The translations under genes and the position numbers were made by a program. The notes under the pieces were generated by a model. The model saw nothing but the letters and a program-made list of their open reading frames with translations, did not search any database and was not told where the DNA came from. From contig NZ_JAHRIB010000152.1 of NCBI RefSeq assembly GCF_019090165.1, positions 1 through 64,000 on the forward strand: a DNA stretch of 64,000 nucleotides, in the 5' to 3' direction. Source of the DNA: Streptomyces sp. BV286. GTDB lineage: Bacteria; Actinomycetota; Actinomycetes; Streptomycetales; Streptomycetaceae. Positions within the stretch are counted from its first letter, which is position 1. Each line of letters begins with the position of its first letter. Below, piece after piece: positions 7,217 to 15,471 of this stretch.

Positions 7217-8182
7217 ATGGTGCAAATCGGATACACGATGATGACCGAACAGGCCGGCCCCCGTGACCTCGTACAGCACGTGGTGGCCGCCGAACAGGCC
7301 GGATTCGACTTCTCTGTCACGTCCGACCACTACTTCCCCTGGCTTGAGGAGCAGGGACACGCGCCGTACGCGTGGAGCGTTCTCGGCGCCGCCGCGCAGG
7401 CCACCTCCACGATCCCCCTCATGACGTACGTGACCTGCCCGACGACCCGCTACCACCCGGCGGTCGTCGCCCAGAAGGCCGCCACCACCCAGTTGCTCGC
7501 CGAAGGGCGATTCCGGCTCGGGCTCGGTTCCGGGGAGAACCTCAACGAGCACGTGGTGGGCGGCGGCTGGCCCGCCGCGCACGTACGCCTCGAAATGCTG
7601 GAAGAGGCCATCGAGATCATCCGCGCGCTGTTCGAGGGCAAGAACGTCAACCATCACGGCCCTCACTTCGACGTGGAGAACGCCCGGCTCTTCGACCTGC
7701 CGGACGAGCCGCCCCCCATCGGTGTCGCCGTCTCCGGAGAGCGCTCCTGCGCCCTCGCGGGCCGGCTCGCCGATCTGGTCATCGCCACCGAACCGAAGGC
7801 CGAACTGATCGGCTCGTTCGACCGGCACGGCGGCAGCGGCAAGCCCAAGGTGGGCCAGCTGCCCGTCTGTTACGACCCCGACAAGGACGCGGCGGTGGCG
7901 CGGGCGCACGAGCAGTTCCGCTGGGCGCTCGGCGGCTGGCCGGTGAACTCCGAACTGCCCGGACCGGCGAGCTTCGACACGGCCACCCAGCACGTCCGCC
8001 CCGAGGACGTCGCGCAGAGCGTCCCGTGCGGCAACGACGTCGACGCCTTCGTCGAGGCCGTCCGCCCCTACGTCACCGCGGGATTCACCGAGGTCGCGCT
8101 CGTCCAGGTCGGCGGCGACCACCAGTTCCCCTTCCTGGACTGGGCCGAGAAGAAGCTGCTGCCCGCGCTGAAGGACCTGTGA
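7217..8182 (+). CDS. LLM class F420-dependent oxidoreductase (G6PDH-like family)
   Basis: A 321-residue luciferase-like monooxygenase-fold protein. The N-terminal IGYTMMTEQ, the VTSDHYFPWLEEQGH segment and the LGLGSGENLNEHVVG motif are typical of the F420-binding group related to F420-dependent glucose-6-phosphate dehydrogenase. Members use the deazaflavin F420 instead of FMN for hydride transfer; the sugar-phosphate or other substrate cannot be deduced. The start has GGAAC upstream (TAGGAACACATGG). A VOC gene follows after 22 bases, suggesting one transcript. A 10-bp palindrome lies just upstream. F420 use is itself an actinobacterial marker. Confidence 0.9.
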   Translation: MVQIGYTMMTEQAGPRDLVQHVVAAEQAGFDFSVTSDHYFPWLEEQGHAPYAWSVLGAAAQATSTIPLMTYVTCPTTRYHPAVVAQKAATTQLLAEGRFRLGLGSGENLNEHVVGGGWPAAHVRLEMLEEAIEIIRALFEGKNVNHHGPHFDVENARLFDLPDEPPPIGVAVSGERSCALAGRLADLVIATEPKAELIGSFDRHGGSGKPKVGQLPVCYDPDKDAAVARAHEQFRWALGGWPVNSELPGPASFDTATQHVRPEDVAQSVPCGNDVDAFVEAVRPYVTAGFTEVALVQVGGDHQFPFLDWAEKKLLPALKDL

Positions 8183-8204
8183 GCGGCCTGCCGAAAGGAC
8201 GATC

Positions 8205-8576
8205 ATGCCCATCGCCACGTACTGCCTCGTAGCCCTGGACTGCCAGGACCCACCCGCCCTCGCGGAGTTCTACGCCGGCGTGCTCGGAGGCGAGGTCAAG
8301 CAGTACGACGACGACTGGTACGACCTCCACGCCCCCGGCGGCCACCGCATCTCCTTCCAGCGGGCGTCCGGCCACCGCCCACCCGACTGGCCGCGCGCAG
8401 ACGGCAACTCCCAGCAGCTCCACCTGGACTTCACCGTGCCGGACATCGACGCGGCCGAGGCCCAGGTACTGGCCCTGGGCGCCACCCCGCTCGACCTCGA
8501 CGACGACGGCGGAAGCCGAGGCTTCCGCGTGTACGCCGACCCGGCCGGTCACCCGTTCTGCCTGTGCAAGGACTGA
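8205..8576 (+). CDS. VOC family (glyoxalase-like) protein
   Basis: A 123-residue single-unit vicinal oxygen chelate protein. The paired beta-alpha-beta-beta-beta modules are visible, with the YCLVALDCQDPPALAEFYAGVLG opening, the LHLDFTVPDIDAAEAQVLALGA linker and a terminal FRVYADPAGHPFCL strand. Glu or His positions at the expected metal sites are present (LHLDF, HPFCL). Members include glyoxalases, dioxygenases and drug-binding resistance proteins, so the role is open. It follows the F420 oxidoreductase by 22 bases with an AAAGGA ribosome site and is probably co-transcribed. Confidence 0.85.
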   Translation: MPIATYCLVALDCQDPPALAEFYAGVLGGEVKQYDDDWYDLHAPGGHRISFQRASGHRPPDWPRADGNSQQLHLDFTVPDIDAAEAQVLALGATPLDLDDDGGSRGFRVYADPAGHPFCLCKD

Positions 8577-8714
8577 CCCGCCGCAGGTCCGACCCGGGCG
8601 GCTGAACGACCGGGCGGCCGACGGCGGAGCGCGCTGGGCGTGCGCCAGGCCCTCCCGCGGCGCTTTGCTCCCCGGAGACAGGTGCCGCAGCGGCGGTCGG
8701 CGGGTACGCGTGCG

Positions 8715-10208
8715 TCACGACGGTCGCGTCAGGTGTGCGAGGACCGTGCGCATGGCCCGTGACACGGCGTCGCGGGACTCGTCCGTCGGTTCGTGGATCT
8801 CGAAGCCGTGCCGGCCGCGCGGGACGTCGATGATCTCGACAGGGGTCTTCGTCTCCTGCGCCGCGGTCGTGAACTCCTCCACCGTGGCGGCGATCTGCGG
8901 GGTCTCCAGGCCCGCCCGGGTGAGCACGAGCGGCGGCGGCGCCGCGTCGTCCGCCCGCAGCGCGGGGACCGGGTGGAAGCGGGGGCCGATGGCGCCCCAG
9001 CCCGGCAGCGGGGCGAGGATCGGGTAGGTGAGGGCCAGACAGCGCAGCCACGGGGGCGGGGCGGCGATCCAGTCCGCGGCGAGCGGTCCGGCGCCGGAGA
9101 AGATCCACAGGGCGATGCGCCGCGCGTCCACGCGGGGGTCCGCCCGCAGCAGTTCGAGCGCCTCGGCGATGTCGTCCGCGGCCCGCGCGTAGTCGGTGAG
9201 GCCGTGCAGGCGGTGGTCCACGACGGCGCCCACCGCGCCGAGGCCCGCGGTGCAGCGGGCGTAGCCGAGGTAGAACGGCGCGTCGCGGGGCGTCGGGACG
9301 AGGTCCGGCGGCACCGGGCCCCCGTGCACGAACAGCACCGCGGGCCAGGGCCCTTGAGCCTCACCGGATTCCGGCAGGTGCAGGTCCACCCGCCCGTTGC
9401 GCACCCGCCGCCGCTCCGGAGCGTCGAGCAGGAAGGACCCGAGGAACGGCGACTCGTCCTCGGGTACGGTCAGCCGCCGCCCCTCGCCCGCGGCCGCGCG
9501 CAGCAGTACCTCGGCCAGTTCGTCGGGGCACGACAGCATCGGCCAGTGCCCGGTGGCCAGTTCGAAGAAACCCACCCGCGGATCGGCCAGCTTCCGGAAC
9601 TGCGGCGGACCGGTACGCACCAGCGCCTCGACCAGGTCCACGGTCGTCCCTCCCGCCGTGCACAGGACTCCGCTGGTCGGGACGGCCGCGCCGGCGCCGG
9701 TCAGCCGCAGGGGCCGGGTCAGCGTGCGGGACGGCTGCGGGGCGGCCAGCCCGCTCAGCAGTTCCAGCTGCTGGGCCGACAACCCCTCCGTGCTGCCCCA
9801 CCGCTGCCACTGGTCGGGCCCCGGTGGCGGCACCAGCGCCGAACCGTCCTCCGTACGCAGGAGTTCGTGCACGGTCTGGTCCGGTACGAGGGCCAGTGCC
9901 GTATCACCGTCCTGAGGCATCCCGGCGTCCAGGTGCACGATCCGCGCGACCCGCTCAGGGCGGCGGTCCGCGGCGCCCAGCACGGGATGGATCGCGTAGT
10001 CGTGGCCCACCAGGACCAGGTCGCCGCACGGCTCCAGGGAGTCGATCAGCCGGACCACGTCCTCGACGTGCGTCTCCAGGTCGGCCTCGGGCTGCCGGCT
10101 GAGCGTCACCGGGTGCGCTCCGGCGCCCGACTCCCGCAGCCGCAGGGCCACCTCGCTCCAGAGCCGCCCGTCGGTGAACGGGCCGGAGACCAGGACGAAC
10201 GTGGACAT
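8715..10208 (-). CDS. Tandem alpha/beta-hydrolase fold protein (two domains)
   Basis: A 497-residue fusion of two alpha/beta hydrolases. Domain 1 (residues 1-255) resembles small esterases, with FVLVSGPFTDGRLW in place of the usual oxyanion loop and a catalytic-His context LATGHWPML. Its nucleophile elbow reads VLVGHDYAIHP, with Asp70 where Ser is normal, as in haloalkane dehalogenases and epoxide hydrolases. Domain 2 (about 275-497) resembles acetyl-esterase/BD-FAE-like enzymes: VLFVHGGPVP, elbow IFSGAGPLAA and terminal PRGRHGFEIH with the catalytic His. GTACTC separates a GGAGG ribosome site from the ATG. Divergent from a MerR regulator; the promoter has the MerR 19-bp spacer, so this gene is the likely regulated target. 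Substrate unknown. Confidence 0.85.
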   Translation of the reverse strand: MSTFVLVSGPFTDGRLWSEVALRLRESGAGAHPVTLSRQPEADLETHVEDVVRLIDSLEPCGDLVLVGHDYAIHPVLGAADRRPERVARIVHLDAGMPQDGDTALALVPDQTVHELLRTEDGSALVPPPGPDQWQRWGSTEGLSAQQLELLSGLAAPQPSRTLTRPLRLTGAGAAVPTSGVLCTAGGTTVDLVEALVRTGPPQFRKLADPRVGFFELATGHWPMLSCPDELAEVLLRAAAGEGRRLTVPEDESPFLGSFLLDAPERRRVRNGRVDLHLPESGEAQGPWPAVLFVHGGPVPPDLVPTPRDAPFYLGYARCTAGLGAVGAVVDHRLHGLTDYARAADDIAEALELLRADPRVDARRIALWIFSGAGPLAADWIAAPPPWLRCLALTYPILAPLPGWGAIGPRFHPVPALRADDAAPPPLVLTRAGLETPQIAATVEEFTTAAQETKTPVEIIDVPRGRHGFEIHEPTDESRDAVSRAMRTVLAHLTRPS

Positions 10209-10240
10209 GAGTACCTCCAGGGGCAGGGTCGGTCGTGGGT

Positions 10241-10271
10241 AACCTAGGAACTCCCCCTGAGGGAGGTTCAA
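10241..10271 (-). promoter_or_regulatory. MerR-type promoter with 19-bp spacer and operator dyad
   Basis: On the minus strand, TTGAAC (10271-10266) and TAGGTT (10246-10241) are spaced by 19 bases. The spacer is filled by a near-perfect dyad, AACCTCCCTCAGGGGGAGTT (10268-10249). Over-long spacers with a central dyad are the hallmark of MerR-activated promoters, where the regulator untwists the DNA. It drives the double hydrolase gene. Confidence 0.75.
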
Positions 10272-10274
10272 CCC

Positions 10275-11174
10275 TTGCCACCGGACAGCACCCTGAGCAT
10301 CGGCGAACTCGCCGCGCGGGCGGGGACGACGGTCAAGACCGTCCGCTTCTATTCCGACCGGGGCCTGCTGCCGGAGGCCTCGCGCAGCGCCGGAGGGCAC
10401 CGCCGATACGGCCCCGGGGCGCCGGCCCGGCTGCGCATGATCCGCGCACTGCGCTCGCTCGGTGTGCCCGTCCCCGAGATCGGTCGGGTCCTCGACCGCG
10501 GGGACACCCTGGAGGACGTCGTCGCGCGCCGGCTGGAGGACCTCGGCGCCGAACTCGCCGCCCTGCGCTGGCGAGAGGCCGCGCTGCGGGCACTCCAGGA
10601 CGGCGCCCCGGAGCAGCTCGCGGAGCGCCTGGAACTGATCGGGGCGGTCAGCGTCCCGCCCAGCACCGCCGCCCTCGCGCACTACTGGCGCCGCCTGCTG
10701 CCGGTGCGGCTCTCCGCCCGCCTCCGCACGGCCGTCACCGATGCGGCCGTCCCGCAGCCCTCCGCCGACCCCACTCCGGGCCAGGTCCTCGCCTTCGCCC
10801 GCATCCATGCGCTGGCGAAGGCCGCCACCGACCACTGCCTCGTGTCCCACCGGCCGGCCGCGGTCGCCCACCCGGACCTGCTCTACGGCGGCCTGTACGA
10901 GGCTCACCGGCTGGTGGAAGCCGCCCTGCGGGCCGACCGCGACCCCGGCCCGGGCGAGGCACTGGACTGCTACGTGGCCGCCCACGCCCGCGCCTGCGGC
11001 ACCCGCGACAGTCCGGACTTCCGCCGGACCCTCACCGTCCGTCTCGCCGCGGAGGACCACCCGGTCATGTCCCGCTACTGGCAGCTCGCGGGGGAGCTGA
11101 CGCCCGGTCTCACCCTCGGAGGCGCGGACTCCTGGCTCCGCGAGGCGCTGACCCAGAGCACGGCCGCCGGCTGA
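10275..11174 (+). CDS. MerR family transcriptional regulator with large effector domain
   Basis: A 299-residue regulator. Residues 7-75 are a MerR DNA-binding domain (LSIGELAARAGTTVKTVRFYSDRGLLPEA, then the GGHRRYG wing), continued by the dimerisation helix. Residues 110-299 are an all-helical effector domain, not the cysteine-rich metal-binding tail, so an organic ligand is more likely than a metal. Translation starts at TTG 10275, with GGGAGG 8 bases upstream; that ribosome site is part of the operator dyad, so the protein may also limit its own synthesis. Divergent from the double hydrolase, its probable target. Confidence 0.88.
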   Translation: MPPDSTLSIGELAARAGTTVKTVRFYSDRGLLPEASRSAGGHRRYGPGAPARLRMIRALRSLGVPVPEIGRVLDRGDTLEDVVARRLEDLGAELAALRWREAALRALQDGAPEQLAERLELIGAVSVPPSTAALAHYWRRLLPVRLSARLRTAVTDAAVPQPSADPTPGQVLAFARIHALAKAATDHCLVSHRPAAVAHPDLLYGGLYEAHRLVEAALRADRDPGPGEALDCYVAAHARACGTRDSPDFRRTLTVRLAAEDHPVMSRYWQLAGELTPGLTLGGADSWLREALTQSTAAG

Positions 11175-11192
11175 ACCCCGCGGCCAGGAGCC

Positions 11193-11579
11193 TCACGGGC
11201 GGTACCTCAGGGGGTGGTCCTCCGGTACCTCGCACATGACGATCTGCGTCCCGTCCGGGTCCGCGAACCACATCTCGACGAGCCCCCACGGCTCCTTCAC
11301 CGGTGGCCGGAGCACCTCGACACCGGCGGCCACCAGCTCCTCGTACGCCGCCGCCACGTCGGCGACCTGGAGCCACAGCTTCAGGGCGGGGGAGGGCGGT
11401 TCCCCGGAGCGCCCGGAGATCTCCAGGAAGCCGCCGCCGAGGAAGTAGACGGTGCCGCGCTCGGGCCCCGTACCGAACTCGCGGTAGACGGGCAGCCCCA
11501 GCTTCTCGCCGTAGAAGACACGGGAACGTTCGGGATCGGCAGGGCGGAGCAAGGTCCGGCTGCTCAGTACATACACCAT
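11193..11579 (-). CDS. VOC family (glyoxalase-like) protein
   Basis: A 128-residue vicinal oxygen chelate protein: RTLLRPADPERSRVFYGEKLGL, then VYFLGGGFLEISGR and a second module KLWLQVADVAAAYEEL with WGLVEMWFADPDGTQIVMCEVP. Glu residues in FLEIS and MCEVP and His in the C-terminal tail may bind metal. It resembles the catechol-dioxygenase/bleomycin-binding branch, but the function is not determined. It converges on the MerR gene (18-base gap) and is separated by 87 bases from a divergent acetyltransferase gene. Confidence 0.85.
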   Translation of the reverse strand: MVYVLSSRTLLRPADPERSRVFYGEKLGLPVYREFGTGPERGTVYFLGGGFLEISGRSGEPPSPALKLWLQVADVAAAYEELVAAGVEVLRPPVKEPWGLVEMWFADPDGTQIVMCEVPEDHPLRYRP

Positions 11580-11666
11580 GCGTCCCGACCCTAGGCCCGA
11601 CAGGGCCCAGTGGGAGCGTTACCCTCGTCCATGCCCGAGCCGCGCCCGAGATCGGAGAACCGCTCC

Positions 11667-12206
11667 ATGGACACCGCCCACGACGGACTGACCTTCCGTG
11701 ACGCTGTCGACGCCGACGTGGACGCCATCGTCGCGCTGATCGAGTCGGCGTACCGGGGGGACTCCAGCCGCACCGGCTGGACCACCGAGGCGGACATCCT
11801 GGAGGGGCAGCGGACGGACCCGGAGGGCGTCCTCGCGGTCATCAAGTCGCCGGACAGCCGCCTGCTGGCCGTCGAGCGCGACGGCAGGGTGATCGCGTGC
11901 TGCCAGCTCGAACACCGCGGCACGCACGCCTACTTCGGGATGTTCGCGGTCAGCCCCGCGCTGCAGGGAGCGGGCTTCGGCAAAACGATCATCGCCGAGG
12001 CCGAGCGGTTCGCCGGCGAGGTCTGGGGAGCCGAGGAGATGCACATGACCGTGATCTCCGTACGCGAGGACCTCATCGCCTGGTACGAGCGGCGCGGCTA
12101 CCGCCGTACGGGAGAGATGACTCCCTTCCCGTACGGCGACGAGCGGTTCGGCGTGCCGCAGCGCGACGACCTGCGATTCGAGCTTCTGGTGAAGCCGCTC
12201 GCATAA
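11667..12206 (+). CDS. GNAT family N-acetyltransferase
   Basis: A 179-residue GNAT fold protein that would transfer an acetyl group from acetyl-CoA to an amine. The acetyl-CoA pyrophosphate loop is FAVSPALQGAGFGKTII (motif A, about residues 93-109), preceded by the strand YFGMFAVSP and followed by SVREDLIAWYERRGYRRTGE (motif B), a very typical GNAT ending. ATG 11667 has GGAGAA eight bases upstream; the frame extends upstream to 11610, but without a ribosome site. The closely packed GDPD gene converges on its 3' end (3-base gap). Substrate unknown. Confidence 0.9.
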   Translation: MDTAHDGLTFRDAVDADVDAIVALIESAYRGDSSRTGWTTEADILEGQRTDPEGVLAVIKSPDSRLLAVERDGRVIACCQLEHRGTHAYFGMFAVSPALQGAGFGKTIIAEAERFAGEVWGAEEMHMTVISVREDLIAWYERRGYRRTGEMTPFPYGDERFGVPQRDDLRFELLVKPLA

Positions 12207-12209
12207 TCG

Positions 12210-12893
12210 TTACGCCGTGAAGCGGCCGGTGCGCTTGATCTCCGGGTAGTCGGTGGTGGCGCCGTCCAGCCCCAGCGCACGCACCAGGCGCAGCTGGTCC
12301 TGGGTGTTCACGACCCAGCCGATGATCCGCAGGTCCGCCTTGCGCGCGCGCTCGACGATCTCCAGGGTCAGCCGGCGGATGTTCAGCACGAGACTCGTGG
12401 CGCCGGCCGCGGTCGCCCGCTCGACGACATCGATGCCATAGCGGCTGGCGACCAGCGCCGTACGGACGCCGGGGACGAGTCGCGCGATCTCGGCGACGGC
12501 CTCGTCGTGGAACGACAGGACCTCGACCCTGCCGACGAGGTCGCGCCGGTTCATGACCTCGGCGAGCGCCCGGGCCGCGGCCACGTCCTTGATCTCGGCC
12601 TGGAGCGGGGCCGTGACGGCGTCCAGGACCTCCTCGAACACGGGGATGCGCTCACCGCGGCCCGCGTCCAGCACGCGGAGCTCGGCGAGGGTCTTCTCGG
12701 CGATCGGTCCCGAACCGTCGGTCGTCCGGTCCACGTCGGCGTCGTGCATGACGACGAGCGCGCCGTCCTTGCTCAGGTGCAGATCCAGCTCGATCAGGTC
12801 GAGGCCCGCCTGCTGGGCGGCGATGAAGGAACGGAGGGTGTTCTCGGGCTCGACACCCATGATTCCGCGATGACCGATGGTGAGGAAGTTCAA
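12210..12893 (-). CDS. Glycerophosphodiester phosphodiesterase family protein
   Basis: A 227-residue TIM-barrel GDPD. Catalytic and metal residues are visible in the opening TIGHRGIMGVEPENT (His-Arg and Glu-Asn), in IELDLHLSKDGALVVMHDADVDRTT and in LQAEIKD. The enzyme hydrolyses deacylated phospholipids to glycerol-3-phosphate and an alcohol, here probably in the cytoplasm because no signal peptide precedes the domain. I chose TTG 12893 (NFLTIGHRG), preceded by GGAAGCGGAG at 8 bases; longer in-frame starts to 12962 would only add an atypical N-terminal tail. Confidence 0.9.
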   Translation of the reverse strand: MNFLTIGHRGIMGVEPENTLRSFIAAQQAGLDLIELDLHLSKDGALVVMHDADVDRTTDGSGPIAEKTLAELRVLDAGRGERIPVFEEVLDAVTAPLQAEIKDVAAARALAEVMNRRDLVGRVEVLSFHDEAVAEIARLVPGVRTALVASRYGIDVVERATAAGATSLVLNIRRLTLEIVERARKADLRIIGWVVNTQDQLRLVRALGLDGATTDYPEIKRTGRFTA

Positions 12894-13273
12894 GGGGGTG
12901 ACTCCGCTTCCGTCGACGGCGGCTCGGTTGCCGCGTGCCGTGGTCCCGTGGCCACGCGGCAAGGCCGCAGCCTAGTGGCCCCGCCCGGTGCCGGACCCGC
13001 TTTGGTGGCCGGGAATGAGCCCTCTCAGCCGTGTGAACGGGCCTCGCCGGGCCCGTCCGCCTCACCCCTGCGTGGGCGAGTCCCCCACGGGTTGACCGAA
13101 CTTCGACGGCTACCCAGCCGACGGCGGAAGTATTCGCCGTCACGGTGGATCGCAGGAAAAATAGCGGTGAAGATGTAGGCAGGCAGAATAATCTCCGGAG
13201 ATCTTCACTTGTGGCGGAGAGGGCCTCCCGCATACGGTGTCCATACGCGAGGTTCTCCCGTGGAGGATGGGTC
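12894..13273. other. Gene-free stretch upstream of the DUF6421 operon
   Basis: No coding gene is credible here. It holds two structures: a hairpin GACGGCG / CGCCGTC at 13120-13141 with an 8-base loop, and an 8-bp inverted repeat GTGAAGAT (13167-13174) / ATCTTCAC (13201-13208). The repeat encloses an AT-richer segment (about 13155-13195) and a CTCCGGAG palindrome. TTGTGG at 13209-13214, 18 bases before TACGGT (13233-13238), may be the promoter of the DUF6421 gene, with the inverted repeat as its operator. Confidence 0.45.
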
Positions 13274-14671
13274 ATGACGGAAATGCTTGTGCAGGTGGGT
13301 GCGGAGGAGCAGGTTCCTCCCCTGAGCAGGGTGGTGAGCCACCCGGCCTGGCCCGTGCTCAAGGATGCCGTGGAACGGATCCGGCCATGGCAGTCCAAGG
13401 ACGGGTCGATCGACTTCGACGCCGAGACCGCGCCGGATCCGGCCGACGCCGATCTGGCCGTGCGCCGTGTCGTGGACGCCGTCCAGGAGCTGTCGCCGCT
13501 GGTCCCGCACGACTCCGAGTACCACGCGGCGCTCGTCAAGGACCTGCACCGCTGGGCGGACGGCGGCTTCCGGGTGCCCGACTTCCTCGACTCGCTCCTG
13601 GCCTTCCAGCCCGCGGCCCGCCGCGAGGACGGCCTCGAGCACCTGGTCGTCTTCCCGATGTACACGCAGAACGGCAACCCGGACCGCAACTTCGAAGCGG
13701 TCGTCCTGCGCATGGTCTGGCCCGACTGGCTGGCCGAGCTGGAGCGCACCCGCTACGACAACCCGCTGTTCTGCGGCATCAAGTTCGAGGACTTCACAGC
13801 CGGCTACGACACCAACTCGGCGGTCCTCTTCCCCGAGACCATCGCCGTGCGCGAGGCCCCGGAGCGCTTCAGCTGGGGCGGCATCTTCTGCGACCGCGAG
13901 GCCGCCCGCTTCCGCAGGGTCACCGAAGCCGCCGTCGACACGCTCGGCCTCGAACTGCCCGACGGCATCCGAGAGATGGTCGGCGACCAGGCGCGCTGTG
14001 AGCAGGCCTTCGTCCTGTGGGACATGGTGCACGACCGCACCCACAGCCACGGCGACCTGCCCTTCGACCCCTTCATGATCAAGCAGCGCCAGCCGTTCTG
14101 GATGTACGGCCTGGAGGAGCTGCGCTGCGACCTCACCGCCTTCAAGGAGGCCGTGAAGCTGGAGGCCGACGGTTTCCCGCAGGGTCGTGACGTGCAGTAC
14201 GCGGTCCTGTTCGACCGGATGTTCCGCTTCCCCGTGACGGGTGACCGCGTCCGCAACTACGACGGCCTCGGCGGGCAGCTGCTCTTCGCCTACCTGCACA
14301 AGCACGACGTCGTGCGCTGGACGGACAACAAGCTGCACATCGACTGGGACCGCGCCCCCCAGGTCACCAACCAGCTCTGCGCCGAGATCGAGGACCTCTA
14401 CCGGGCCGGTATCGACCGTCCGAAACTGGTCCACTGGTTCGCCGCGTACGACCTGGTCTCCCAGTACCTCGCCCCGCACCCGGGGTCCCGCTGGGCCAAG
14501 GGTCCCGACGCCCTCGACCTGACGCTGCCGCCGAGGAAACTGGTGGACGACGTGCTTCCGGACGAGTTTCCCCTGAGCATGTTCTATGAGGCGCTCTCCA
14601 AGAAGCTGAAGAACGTGATCGCTTCCACCAGGGGCATCACCGCGGCGAGTGCCGAGCGGGTGGCCGCGTGA
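13274..14671 (+). CDS. DUF6421 family protein
   Basis: A 465-residue soluble protein that I recognise as DUF6421, a family seen in Streptomyces and relatives without assigned activity. Visible features are a charged His/Asp-rich centre (about residues 255-270, VHDRTHSHGDLPFDPFMIK), a conserved-looking GYDTNSAVLFPETIAVRE segment and a helical C terminus. There is no signal peptide or membrane segment. ATG 13274 follows GGAGG by about seven bases; upstream codons in frame lack this. The SDR gene follows after 38 bases and a threonine aldolase overlaps that, so the three are one operon, which hints at amino-alcohol or amino acid metabolism (inference). The His/Asp cluster could be metal binding, but no known motif matches. 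Confidence 0.8.
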   Translation: MTEMLVQVGAEEQVPPLSRVVSHPAWPVLKDAVERIRPWQSKDGSIDFDAETAPDPADADLAVRRVVDAVQELSPLVPHDSEYHAALVKDLHRWADGGFRVPDFLDSLLAFQPAARREDGLEHLVVFPMYTQNGNPDRNFEAVVLRMVWPDWLAELERTRYDNPLFCGIKFEDFTAGYDTNSAVLFPETIAVREAPERFSWGGIFCDREAARFRRVTEAAVDTLGLELPDGIREMVGDQARCEQAFVLWDMVHDRTHSHGDLPFDPFMIKQRQPFWMYGLEELRCDLTAFKEAVKLEADGFPQGRDVQYAVLFDRMFRFPVTGDRVRNYDGLGGQLLFAYLHKHDVVRWTDNKLHIDWDRAPQVTNQLCAEIEDLYRAGIDRPKLVHWFAAYDLVSQYLAPHPGSRWAKGPDALDLTLPPRKLVDDVLPDEFPLSMFYEALSKKLKNVIASTRGITAASAERVAA

Positions 14672-14709
14672 GCGACCGCGTCCGGAACACTGCTCAGGAG
14701 GCGAAGACC

Positions 14710-15471
14710 ATGGGGAACGGGAATGGGGCACTGAGCGGAGCGGTGATCGCGGTGGCCGGCGCGGGCGGGCCGGTGGGCCGCGCGACCCTGCTGCGACTGG
14801 CCGAGGCGGGGGCCGTGGTCGTCGGCTCCGACAACGACCCGGAGCGCCTGGCCGAGGCCGTGGACGCCGCCCGCTACGCCCACGGCGGTGCCACCGTCGT
14901 CGGTGACACGGTCGACCTGCTCGACCGCGAGTCGTCCAGGGACTGGGCCGCGCGTATCGAGAAGGACTTCGGGCGTGTCGACGGACTGGTCCACCTCGTC
15001 GGCGGCTGGCGTGGCAGCGAGACGTTCGCCAAGACGAACCTCGACGACTGGGACCTGCTGGAGATGCTGCTCATCCGCACGGTGCAGCACACGTCCCTCG
15101 CCTTCCACGAGGCGTTGCAGCGCAGCGACCGCGGCCGGTACGTGCTGATCAGCGCCGCGGGCGCCAGCAAGCCCACCGCGGGCAACGCCGCGTACGCCGC
15201 CGCCAAGGCCGCCGCCGAGGCCTGGACGCTGGCCATGGGCGACTTCTTCCGCAAGGCGGGGATCTCCCAGGGCGCCGACGGCCCGACGTCCGCGGCCGCC
15301 ATCCTGATCGTGAAGGCCCTGGTGCACGACGCGATGCGCGCCGAGCGCCCGAACGCGAAGTTCGCGGGGTTCACGGACGTCAAGGATCTGGCCGAGGCGA
15401 TTGCCGATGTCTGGGAGCAGTCCGCCGCCGAAGTGAACGGAAAGCGTCTGTGGCTGACCGAGAAGCCGTGA
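14710..15471 (+). CDS. SDR family NAD(P)-dependent oxidoreductase
   Basis: A 253-residue short-chain dehydrogenase-like protein. The Rossmann glycine motif is shifted to VAGAGGPVGRATLLRLAEAG, the central strand is GLVHLVGGWRGSETF, and the catalytic region shows Ser in YVLISAAGAS and the YAAAKAA motif (Tyr-x-x-x-Lys). ATG 14710 is preceded by GGAGG at nine bases; a GTG at 14668 overlapping the DUF6421 stop (GTGA) is possible but has a poorer site. Its stop overlaps the start of the threonine aldolase gene. It probably oxidises or reduces a hydroxyl made or used by that enzyme. Confidence 0.85.
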   Translation: MGNGNGALSGAVIAVAGAGGPVGRATLLRLAEAGAVVVGSDNDPERLAEAVDAARYAHGGATVVGDTVDLLDRESSRDWAARIEKDFGRVDGLVHLVGGWRGSETFAKTNLDDWDLLEMLLIRTVQHTSLAFHEALQRSDRGRYVLISAAGASKPTAGNAAYAAAKAAAEAWTLAMGDFFRKAGISQGADGPTSAAAILIVKALVHDAMRAERPNAKFAGFTDVKDLAEAIADVWEQSAAEVNGKRLWLTEKP

